The notes under the pieces were generated by a model. That model was not told where the DNA came from. It saw nothing but the letters and a program-made list of their open reading frames with translations, and did not search any database. From an uncultured Bacteroides sp. (GTDB taxonomy: Bacteria; Bacteroidota; Bacteroidia; Bacteroidales; Bacteroidaceae), in contig CAMOWU010000010.1 of assembly GCA_946628545.1 (NCBI GenBank), positions 1 through 53,707 on the forward strand: a DNA stretch of 53,707 nt. Reading direction: 5' to 3'. The translations under genes were made by a program, and so were the position numbers. Below are positions 16,126 through 23,933 of the stretch, piece after piece (position 1 is the first letter of the stretch; each line of letters opens with the position of its first letter).

Positions 16126-19100
16126 CTACTTCATGAGAATCTTAGTTGTCACGACGCGACCGTCGCTGAGTTTCTGCCTGCGGATGTTGACACCCTTCTG
16201 GGGAGCACCCACCTTGGCGCCCGAGATGCTGTAGTACTCGGTAGAGAGGATGACTGCGGCATTGGAAGCCGGAGTGCTGATGCCTGTGGCCAGTTCCTGC
16301 AGATCAACATTGGCGAGCACGAAGACGTAGTTGGGGGTTGCCGTAGTGTTGACCTTGTCGTAAGGATTGTTCCAGGAGAAAGCGGAGTTCCAGAAGAGTC
16401 CTTCCTCGTTCATGATGGCGAATGCCTCGTCATCGGCGTTGTACTTGAAGAAGCGGAATGCAGGAGCAGCTTGCTCGTTCATCGAAGTCTCAACATAACC
16501 TTGGTTGGTGACATAGCCATTGTCGTCGTAGATGGAGGTCTGCTCAACTGAGATGGTGATCTCGTCGCCTGTCAACTCATCGTACTCACCTGTCGGCACT
16601 TGCTTGGTGATCTTCTTGAAGGTGAAGTTCCAGCTGTACTCAGAGACGTCGGCTCCGTTCTTGGTGGCATCGGCAACCACACCGTCAACGTTGGTGAAGG
16701 CGGCATAGTAGTTGGTGCCGTTGGCATTCTTGTTCTTGCGGGTGAGATACTTGTCGGTGTCGAGGATGTTGATGGCGTAAGTGCCCTCGATTAACACCTC
16801 GTAAGGCATGCGCGACTCAGTGAAGTTGGTGGCGGCTTTGTTCAATGCGATGGTCTGGAGATCCATGTTGTACTGCGAGTCGCCCTTTTCTGCCATGGCT
16901 TTGGCTGCGTCGATCTGAGCAAGCAGTTCGTTATAGAGGTCAGGTGAATACTGTCCACCCTCGTTGCCTACGAGATCCTTGTATTCGTCGGCCACCTGCT
17001 GGGCAGCGGCAATAGCCTCGTTGAGTGCTGTTGGGTCGCCTACTGTGTAGGAGTCGAAGAGGTCGAGACCGCTCTCCTGAGCATATTCAAGTGTGAATGG
17101 GGTGTCGGCGTCGAGCATCGAATAAACAAGCAGTTTGGTGATCTGAGTACCTGCGCTGGAGTTGCGGCCTGTGGTGTAGCAATCCACTTCCCAGGTGATC
17201 TTGTCGCCTTCCTTCATGTTGACGAAGTATTCCATCGAGATGGGAGCCATACCTCCTTGTCCGTCGTTGGCCACAGATCCATACTCCTTGGCAAACATGA
17301 ACGACTCCTTGGGCTGAGTGGTTGTCTCCTTGTCCATGAACCTTGCGCGGATATAGAGCGGGTTCTCCACCGATGCGTTAGGGTTGGGTCGATAGCAAGA
17401 GAAATCAACTTTATAGACACCGTCCTTAGGAGCAGTGAACATGATGGCTGGAGCGAAGTTGGTCATGGGGTGAACCGAACCGTTGTCGGTGATGTAGAGC
17501 CAGTCGCCTGCGCCTTTGTACCAAGCGTTGCAGCTGTCGCCGAACTTGCTTCCAGTGTCGTGGTTCTCAAACGGATGGTATTCGCCATTATCAACACCAT
17601 AGTAGTAGAATCCCCAAGGATTGTTGGTGTTGTCGGCCATAGTGGCGGCATCGTAGATGATCTCGTTGGTCACGAGGTCGGTCTTGTAGAGCACGTAGTT
17701 GCCTTCGACATCGAGGTTGATCTCCACCTTGGAGGAGAGGAACTTGGTCCAGAGGCTCTGGAGGTCGTCGTAGTAAGACTGGGCGTTGAAGGCGTGGATC
17801 TGGCCTTTCTCAATAGATTCATAGATGTAGCCTGTCAGTTCGGAAACCTGATTGCCCAGTTCGAAACTGTACTGTCCGTACTCATCACCGAACTCAACAT
17901 CGCCGAGGAAGTCCTCGTATTCCTCAACAAGTGCGAGAAGGGTCTCTACGAGTTCGCTCTCACCGTAAGTGTCGGCGAAGTTCTCGTTCTGGCGTGCATA
18001 GGTCTCGGTGACCTCAGAGATCATGAGGTTGTTGTAGAAAGTGCGTCCATAGTAGTCGCGTGCCCAAGAACTCATGACATGCGAGCTGTCGGTGTTGACC
18101 TCAAAGGAGATGATGTCGCCAGCCTTGGCTTGGAACGACATGCTGATATCGGTAGGCTGCTGGGCGATGTAACGCTGTTGTCCACCTTGGTTAATATGAG
18201 CGGTTCCTGCGATGAAACCGTCGATTTCACCACCAATCTGACCGAAGAACATCGGTGTCATTCCATAACGTGGGTTGGCATAGTTGATGTCGCTGGCTGT
18301 AGCATATCTGTAGCGCGGCACCACACAGAGCACACCACGGTCGGCAGGAACGTCCTGGCGGATCACTGTGGCGTCCATCTGATAGAAACCGTCCTTGGGC
18401 ACCACGAAGGAGATGACGCTGGCATACTCGTCGTTGGCATACACCTCGTATCCGAACTTTGGATCCTTGTTCACATAAGCAAAACGATCCTTGCTGTTGG
18501 CACTGACACCGTCGCCCTGATTATAGACGGCATAGTCGCTCCAACCTGAACGCAATACGACGGGGAAGGTGTTGTTGACCGAGAAGGTCTCAATGCCTTC
18601 GATCTCAACACAGCGCTCACCACCCACTCTGTCGGGTTGATAGACATCGACGAAGTTGGCGGCATTGGAGTCGGAATACTGAGTGAAAAGTGAATAGATA
18701 CCGCTGGAGTAAGTGAACTTCTCAAATCTCCACAGGCCGTTCTCTGTGGGGTTCTGGGCAAACTCCTCTGCGGTGAGGTCGTTGAGTTTGTAAACAGCCA
18801 AGGGAGCATACTCCTCCTTGGTGCTCTCCAACTTCCAGACGAAAGAACCTTTACCGGCGTTGGTCACGTCGTAGCAAGGATAAGGCAACTCAGCTGAGGT
18901 GTTGACCGTCCAGTAGCAGTTTTTCGACCATGCCTGCCATACCAATTCGTTGTCGGTGGTAGCATTGGTGGCACGAACGGCATAAACATACTCGCCGTTG
19001 TGCTGCAAGTCCTCACGCGCATACCATACTTGACGCTCGAAGTCATTGCGGTCGTTCTTGCTCTCAGCCATGCTCAGGTGGTTCTGACCGTCGGTAGCGG

Positions 19101-19431
19101 AATTGCTGCCGTTGGAGAAGCGATAAGTGTCGTTGTAGCTCACACGCCAAGCGTCATCGACAAACTTGGCCAAGCCCGTCTTGTATTCAAAGGAGTATTC
19201 GCTGGCTACGTTCTTGTCGGCTGTGAGCAGCACATTGCGCTCCTGCGAATAGAGATAGTACTTGGTGCCGTTCACTTCAGTGTAGATCCTGTAGTTCCCG
19301 TCACTGATGGTCTGGTTGGCGAGGGTGCGTTCAGCCTCGGTGGGCTGTACGGGCTCGTCGGCCATGGCATTTGAGGAAATCATCATTCCCATGCATGCCA
19401 AAAATGAACTGAGTAAAAGTCTAAGTTTCAT
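16126..19431 (-). CDS. Large secreted multi-domain protein, function unknown, T9SS tail
   Basis: 1101 aa from the ATG at 19431 (signal peptide ending near NAMADEP). I do not recognise a catalytic domain. Visible layout: an N-terminal beta-trefoil-like segment (SDGNYRIYTEVNGTKYYLYS), two jelly-roll-like beta modules each opening with a similar phrase (PKDGFYQMDATV and PKDGVYKVDFSC), each followed by a helical spacer (YGQYSFELGNQVSELTGYI; GGQYSPDLYNELLAQIDAA), a second trefoil-like segment (IEGTYAINILDTDKYLTRK), and a tail YYSISGAKVGAPQKGVNIRR like T9SS type A sorting signals. Such architecture suits carbohydrate binding at the cell surface. It is first gene behind the consensus promoter at 19471-19503. 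Confidence 0.72.
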   Translation of the reverse strand: MKLRLLLSSFLACMGMMISSNAMADEPVQPTEAERTLANQTISDGNYRIYTEVNGTKYYLYSQERNVLLTADKNVASEYSFEYKTGLAKFVDDAWRVSYNDTYRFSNGSNSATDGQNHLSMAESKNDRNDFERQVWYAREDLQHNGEYVYAVRATNATTDNELVWQAWSKNCYWTVNTSAELPYPCYDVTNAGKGSFVWKLESTKEEYAPLAVYKLNDLTAEEFAQNPTENGLWRFEKFTYSSGIYSLFTQYSDSNAANFVDVYQPDRVGGERCVEIEGIETFSVNNTFPVVLRSGWSDYAVYNQGDGVSANSKDRFAYVNKDPKFGYEVYANDEYASVISFVVPKDGFYQMDATVIRQDVPADRGVLCVVPRYRYATASDINYANPRYGMTPMFFGQIGGEIDGFIAGTAHINQGGQQRYIAQQPTDISMSFQAKAGDIISFEVNTDSSHVMSSWARDYYGRTFYNNLMISEVTETYARQNENFADTYGESELVETLLALVEEYEDFLGDVEFGDEYGQYSFELGNQVSELTGYIYESIEKGQIHAFNAQSYYDDLQSLWTKFLSSKVEINLDVEGNYVLYKTDLVTNEIIYDAATMADNTNNPWGFYYYGVDNGEYHPFENHDTGSKFGDSCNAWYKGAGDWLYITDNGSVHPMTNFAPAIMFTAPKDGVYKVDFSCYRPNPNASVENPLYIRARFMDKETTTQPKESFMFAKEYGSVANDGQGGMAPISMEYFVNMKEGDKITWEVDCYTTGRNSSAGTQITKLLVYSMLDADTPFTLEYAQESGLDLFDSYTVGDPTALNEAIAAAQQVADEYKDLVGNEGGQYSPDLYNELLAQIDAAKAMAEKGDSQYNMDLQTIALNKAATNFTESRMPYEVLIEGTYAINILDTDKYLTRKNKNANGTNYYAAFTNVDGVVADATKNGADVSEYSWNFTFKKITKQVPTGEYDELTGDEITISVEQTSIYDDNGYVTNQGYVETSMNEQAAPAFRFFKYNADDEAFAIMNEEGLFWNSAFSWNNPYDKVNTTATPNYVFVLANVDLQELATGISTPASNAAVILSTEYYSISGAKVGAPQKGVNIRRQKLSDGRVVTTKILMK

Positions 19432-19470
19432 AAGAAGAAATTTTATTGTGGTTAATACATTTGTCGGTTG

Positions 19471-19503
19471 CAAAGTTACATGAAAAGCCAAAGGAAACGC
19501 AAA
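19471..19503 (-). promoter_or_regulatory. Promoter of the polysaccharide-degradation operon
   Basis: On the minus strand TTTG (19500-19503), 21 bp, then TAACTTTG (19471-19478), a full match to the Bacteroidetes promoter consensus. The predicted leader is about 35 nt to the ATG at 19431. Confidence 0.8.
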
Positions 19504-19548
19504 TATTTCGTGGTCTAATTATTCCGTTCTGCAAGCGTTGGAGCAGAT

Positions 19549-19630
19549 TTAGTCCAAGGAGTTATAAATCAATGACTTAGACTTTAAAATAAAAAGTCCA
19601 GTAAAATTTATTTGGACTAAATATTTGGAC
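19549..19630. promoter_or_regulatory. Candidate operator between sensor-regulator and CAZyme operon
   Basis: Contains a perfect 9-bp inverted pair TTAGTCCAA (19549-19557) / TTGGACTAA (19612-19620), another AGTCCA at 19595-19600, and a direct repeat ATTTGGAC at 19610-19617 and 19623-19630, 13 bp apart. The last copy covers the -33 element of the regulator promoter. This is a plausible site for the adjacent AraC-type regulator; binding is inference. Confidence 0.5.
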
Positions 19631-19655
19631 ACATCAAGCTTTTTCCATACCTTTG
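19624..19655 (+). promoter_or_regulatory. Promoter of the membrane AraC-type regulator
   Basis: TTTG (19624-19627), 20 bp, then TACCTTTG (19648-19655), a full consensus match. Because the -7 box covers 19653, the upstream in-frame ATG there cannot be the start; the first usable ATG is 19704, leaving a leader of roughly 40 nt. Confidence 0.8.
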
Positions 19656-19703
19656 CAATCTATAAAAACACCCGAACAGCCTGTAAAAAAAAATGCCCAA
19701 ACG

Positions 19704-22553
19704 ATGAAAAACCATTCTCACTCCATATTGACCAACATTCATGGCACTCTGCTCCGGATGCTGACACTACTTTGGCTGACGTTTCATATCGTCCCACCAT
19801 TATACGCCCAAGACAACACCACGCATATCGAACTGCATGGGGAGAGTGTGAGCAAGTTCTTCAAGGACAGCCGAGAATTGATGTGGATTGGCACCAGCAA
19901 CGGTTTATTGTGCTATGACGGCCAGTTGCAGGTGCGTTTCAACACAGAGGACTGCCGAAGGCCACACAACTTTGTCAGCGACATCTGCGAACTGGACGAC
20001 GGACGCATCATAGTTGGCATGAAGAACGGACTCTACGTGGTGGACTTTCCTTCCCGAACCTGCAGACGGCTGAATGAGCAACTCTCGGACATCGTGGCAC
20101 TGGAAAAGGTAAAATCAAGCAACGACAACTCCACACAGATCTTCGTAGGGTGCCACCAAGGCATAGCCGTTCTCGACGGGAAAACCCTGGAGCAGAGGGA
20201 TCTGATACATATCAACACATCCAACGTGACTTCGAGCGACAACCAGATAGCGGGTCTCAGCTATGACGGAAAAGGGACTGTATGGGGATGCAATTACCAC
20301 CGATCCATTGTCGCTTATCACCTGAAGAACCGAAGCATGCAACGATACACGGTTTCCGACAGCATACTATCGAGTCCTGTCAACAACCTTCAAGTCGCAG
20401 GCAAACGGCTATACATCTCCACCAACAACAACGGTCTGCTCATATTCGATACCACCACTCATCACGTAGTCCGCGACAACGACTTTCCTTCATCCATCAA
20501 AGATCTCTCACTGACCGACGGCAGGCTTTATGTCTGCACCGACGGCGGTGGGGTCTATCGCATCGATAAGGACAAGGCGGAACGTCTGTCCTCACTGTCC
20601 AATTCCGTCTATTCATGTTATTACGACAAGCGATCAGCCACCCTTTGGTGCGGTTACTACCAACAGGGATTCAGTTACCAATCACAGAAGCCTTCACCTT
20701 TCAGCATCTACAGATACAAGGATTTCAGCACGGAGGGACTGTTTGTGAGAAGTTTCGCAAGGCACGATGGACAGACGGTCATTGGCACCAGAAACGGTAT
20801 CTATTTTATCGATGAAACCGTGGATTTTGTGCGGCATTTCACGCCAGAAGAAATACAAGGAGCCATCATCATGGATATCAAGTTCTTCGCGGGGAAATAC
20901 ATCGTCGCCAACTATGAGCATGGACTTTTCTACATCAATCCAAAAACACTACAACTCAAGCCTCTTGAGTTGGACAAACGATACCGCGAGTCGAGTTGCA
21001 GCCGACTGGCTGTGACGGAAGACGGCAAGCATCTCTATGCGGCAAGCAGCGCTGGATTGATTGTCTTAGACGAAAATCTGCATGTGGTGGAGGCATACGA
21101 CGACAGACATTCCGACATCCTCTCCACCTACATCTACGACATCATGTTCGACCGCACTGGCAAACTATGGGTCAGCACCTCAAAAGGGATATGCCTATTC
21201 AACCCGCTGACCAAGCGTTTCCAAAGCAAGGACTTCCCTAAGGGCTATTTCAACGAGGTACCGAATATCACCTTGTCGCTGACTCAAGACGGCAATATCC
21301 TGGCAGCATCGGAACAAACACTCTACTACAGCTCAGCTGACCTCTCCCACGCAAAAGAATATCCACTTCATGAACGACTGGGACTGGGCTATATCAGTTT
21401 CATACGACAGATAGACATTGCGGGCACACCCTATCAACTTGTTGGCACCGACTGCGGCCTGTTCCTATTCGACATGAATTTTGAACGCTTTCACCAATAC
21501 GCCCGGCAAGAAGACATGCCATCACCACAGTTCCAACGATTCAACGCCTACGAGGACGAGCAAGGCACTCTCTGGATGGCCAATGCCAAAGGACTGATAC
21601 TATGCACGAAGGAACACAGGAAGGAACTTACAGCGAAACTTGCGTCGAAGGTGTTTATCGACAGATACACCGTCGATAGGAAAGAACACCTCACCAATCC
21701 ATTCTCCAATGAAAACAATACAATCCGTATTGGGTGGAACTTTTCCACAGACGAGATTGTCATCATGCCCGGACTACTCGACTACAGCATGCACCAAAAC
21801 CAGCGATACTATGAATGGGCGGTGGATAGCGGTGAGAAGGAACTTTGCTATGAGGGCAACCCCATTGCCATACAGGACCTCAGTTTAGGAACACACTTTA
21901 TCCATATCGCTCTGGCGGGACATCCTGAAACAGCGATGAAAGTGAAGGTTATAGTCACACCCTCAATCCTATTTTATGCCATGACTTTCGGCCTGATCTC
22001 TCTCATCATCATGATTGTCATGATGATGCAGATACGCAAACGCAGAAAGCAACTTACTGAGGCACTGAAACAGAAACACCAGATTGAACTGGAACTCGTT
22101 TCTTCTCACGCCGTACGGCAACATATCCAACAACAGGAAGAACAACAGGCGAAACGTAAGGAAGAACGCAAGCAAGAAAAGGCCGAACAACTCAAGTACA
22201 AATCGTCGGAATACAAGGAACTAAAGGCGAAAGTGAAGCACTTGATGGAAAAAGAGCGGCTATACACCAATAAGGACCTGCGGCTGAGCGAGGTGGCCTC
22301 AAAAATTGGCACAAACGCAGGAACTCTGTCGCTAATGTTCAACGACTACATGCAAACCAACTACTTCGACTTCATCAACAGCTATCGAGTGGAACACTTC
22401 AAGAAACTTGCCCTTGACCCCGAATACAGCCAATACACAGTCTTAGGACTGAGTGACCTTTGTGGATTCAAACGCTCCAGCTTCTTCAGCGTCTTCAAGA
22501 AGTTTGAAGGCTGCACGCCAAATGAATGGGTCAAGAAGCAGAAAGGAAATTAG
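19704..22553 (+). CDS. Membrane-spanning beta-propeller sensor with AraC-type HTH, no kinase
   Basis: 949 aa. An N-terminal hydrophobic signal/anchor (LLRMLTLLWLTFHIVPP) leads to a periplasmic region of repeated propeller blades (WIGTSNGLLCYDG, LWVSTSKGICLFNP), then a Y_Y_Y-like beta domain, a transmembrane helix (ILFYAMTFGLISLIIMIVMM), a Lys/Glu/Gln-rich coiled coil and a C-terminal AraC-type HTH (LRLSEVASKIGTNAGTLSLM; FKKFEGCTPNEWV). This is the outline of a hybrid two-component system, but HisKA, HATPase and receiver domains are all absent; the coiled coil joins TM to HTH directly. The nearest parallel I know is SusR. It is divergent from the CAZyme operon and probably controls it. Its stop overlaps the convergent M15 gene by 3-4 bp. 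Confidence 0.88.
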   Translation: MKNHSHSILTNIHGTLLRMLTLLWLTFHIVPPLYAQDNTTHIELHGESVSKFFKDSRELMWIGTSNGLLCYDGQLQVRFNTEDCRRPHNFVSDICELDDGRIIVGMKNGLYVVDFPSRTCRRLNEQLSDIVALEKVKSSNDNSTQIFVGCHQGIAVLDGKTLEQRDLIHINTSNVTSSDNQIAGLSYDGKGTVWGCNYHRSIVAYHLKNRSMQRYTVSDSILSSPVNNLQVAGKRLYISTNNNGLLIFDTTTHHVVRDNDFPSSIKDLSLTDGRLYVCTDGGGVYRIDKDKAERLSSLSNSVYSCYYDKRSATLWCGYYQQGFSYQSQKPSPFSIYRYKDFSTEGLFVRSFARHDGQTVIGTRNGIYFIDETVDFVRHFTPEEIQGAIIMDIKFFAGKYIVANYEHGLFYINPKTLQLKPLELDKRYRESSCSRLAVTEDGKHLYAASSAGLIVLDENLHVVEAYDDRHSDILSTYIYDIMFDRTGKLWVSTSKGICLFNPLTKRFQSKDFPKGYFNEVPNITLSLTQDGNILAASEQTLYYSSADLSHAKEYPLHERLGLGYISFIRQIDIAGTPYQLVGTDCGLFLFDMNFERFHQYARQEDMPSPQFQRFNAYEDEQGTLWMANAKGLILCTKEHRKELTAKLASKVFIDRYTVDRKEHLTNPFSNENNTIRIGWNFSTDEIVIMPGLLDYSMHQNQRYYEWAVDSGEKELCYEGNPIAIQDLSLGTHFIHIALAGHPETAMKVKVIVTPSILFYAMTFGLISLIIMIVMMMQIRKRRKQLTEALKQKHQIELELVSSHAVRQHIQQQEEQQAKRKEERKQEKAEQLKYKSSEYKELKAKVKHLMEKERLYTNKDLRLSEVASKIGTNAGTLSLMFNDYMQTNYFDFINSYRVEHFKKLALDPEYSQYTVLGLSDLCGFKRSSFFSVFKKFEGCTPNEWVKKQKGN

Positions 22554-23305
22554 CGATTATATTCAAAATGCTGATAGTCCTTCATCGTGCGCCAACTGCC
22601 ACCCCATGTGAATCCCTCGGCTGTGAACAACTTATAGGCGAGGTCACTGCGGTCTATTTTGTAAGGGATATCCTTGCGTGTGGCGCGATTGAAGGCGTAT
22701 TTGCGACCTGTGCTGGGAAGAACCTCAGTCTTGCCATTGCGTGACCTGACGTAGGGATTGTAGAGCGTATTGATATCGATGGCGAGTCCGTAGGCATGCT
22801 TCGACAGATGCTTCGTTCCTGGCACAGGACGGAAGTTGAAGCAGGAGGTGTTGTTGGCTTTCATCGACAAGTCGTCGTCGGCACCGTATTCATCTACAAG
22901 CACCATCCGCTCAATCTTGTAGCCTGCATCGTAGAGGGAGCGGAAGATACGCAAGAGCTTGTCAGCAATCGTGACATTACAAACCAACTCACCAAGTTGG
23001 GTTTTTCCGTCGGCATTGCGGTGAAGCACTTTCAAGTAGCGCAGACGGACATGATCAACAGGACAGCCTTCCTTATAAGACTTGTTCCACATTCTATTGA
23101 GAATGTCTCCTTTTATAACTTCAGCCTTAAAACACTTGTCGATGCCGTAGGCTAGCACCTCAGAATCATCCAGGACTGTACCTGCCTCCCAACGCTCAAA
23201 CTTCAAGGCCGTAGGAACAGGTACGGACTGGGCATGCACCCCCTGCGCAAGAAACAAGGAGCAGAGGAAAATGAAAAGGGAGTTGAAGAATAATGTATGC
23301 TTCAT
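22550..23305 (-). CDS. M15-family D-Ala-D-Ala carboxypeptidase-like protein
   Basis: 251 aa with a signal peptide (ends VHAQS). The C-terminal half has the M15 zinc-peptidase pattern: KHLSKHAYGLAIDINTL (first His and Asp ligands) and, near the end, FTWGGSWRTMKDYQHFEY (third ligand His). The family cleaves peptidoglycan peptides in the periplasm. The start overlaps the bcp stop by 4 bp (ATGA), so it is coupled behind bcp. The 3' end meets the regulator gene tail-to-tail, with stop codons overlapping and no terminator between. Confidence 0.85.
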   Translation of the reverse strand: MKHTLFFNSLFIFLCSLFLAQGVHAQSVPVPTALKFERWEAGTVLDDSEVLAYGIDKCFKAEVIKGDILNRMWNKSYKEGCPVDHVRLRYLKVLHRNADGKTQLGELVCNVTIADKLLRIFRSLYDAGYKIERMVLVDEYGADDDLSMKANNTSCFNFRPVPGTKHLSKHAYGLAIDINTLYNPYVRSRNGKTEVLPSTGRKYAFNRATRKDIPYKIDRSDLAYKLFTAEGFTWGGSWRTMKDYQHFEYNR

Positions 23306-23754
23306 TTCTTAAGGATTTGATCGGCGTGAATCTTGGTCTTGATCTCCTTGGGCGTGAATATTTGTTCCACCTCTCCACGCTCATTGATGATGAAGGTAGT
23401 GCGAAGCGTACCCATATAGCTTCGACCATACATCTTCTTCTCTGCCCATACACCAAAGGCTTCGACAAGTTTCTTCTCTGTGTCGGCAATCAGGTTAAAG
23501 GGGAGATTGTTCTTGTCGATGAACCTCTTGTGCGAGGTATCACTGTCAACACTCACACCCAGTACCTCATAGCCTTCGGATTGTAGTTGGTCATAACGAT
23601 CACGCAAACTGCATGCCTCAGAAGTGCAACCAGCAGTGCTGTCCTTTGGGTAGAAATACAGCACAAGTTTCTTACCAGCAAAATCACTCGCTTTCACTTC
23701 CTCTCCATTTTGATTCTTACCGAGAAACTCGGGTATCTTGTCACCTATATCCAT
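23302..23754 (-). CDS. bcp: Thioredoxin-dependent peroxiredoxin Bcp
   Basis: 150 aa, cytoplasmic, full length for the family. The active-site segment YPKDSTAGCTSEACSLRD holds the peroxidatic Cys43 and the resolving Cys48 five residues later, as in BCP/PrxQ. The usual TPGC is TAGC here, a Pro-to-Ala change beside the peroxidatic Cys. It reduces hydroperoxides using thioredoxin. It is first gene of a two-gene unit with the M15 peptidase. Upstream lies an inverted repeat TGATGCA-CGT-TGCATCA (23789-23805), possibly an operator. Confidence 0.93.
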   Translation of the reverse strand: MDIGDKIPEFLGKNQNGEEVKASDFAGKKLVLYFYPKDSTAGCTSEACSLRDRYDQLQSEGYEVLGVSVDSDTSHKRFIDKNNLPFNLIADTEKKLVEAFGVWAEKKMYGRSYMGTLRTTFIINERGEVEQIFTPKEIKTKIHADQILKK

Positions 23755-23881
23755 ATATTCAAAGAAATTAAAGTTGATGAACTACACGTGATGCACGTTG
23801 CATCAGTTTCGGAGTGCAAGTTACAATTTTTCCAAGAAACCGAGGTTATTGGAAAGTCATAATTTTTAAGGGGAGCTCAAT

Positions 23882-23916
23882 AAAAAAGAAAGGGATGCTA
23901 AATTAGCATCCCTTTC
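23882..23916 (-). terminator. Rho-independent terminator of the envelope operon
   Basis: A perfect 12-bp stem (GAAAGGGATGCT 23888-23899 / AGCATCCCTTTC 23905-23916) with an AAATT loop. On the minus strand it is followed by TTTTTT (23882-23887), just downstream of the outer-membrane barrel gene stop. Confidence 0.88.
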
Positions 23917-23933
23917 TCTGATATGTTTACATT

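Noticed and set aside
17257-18549. 430-codon plus-strand open frame in the 1101-aa gene
   Set aside because: Shadow frame; the minus frame has signal peptide, promoter and sorting tail.
19653-19703. Start of the membrane regulator at 19653
   Set aside because: This ATG lies inside the -7 promoter box TACCTTTG.
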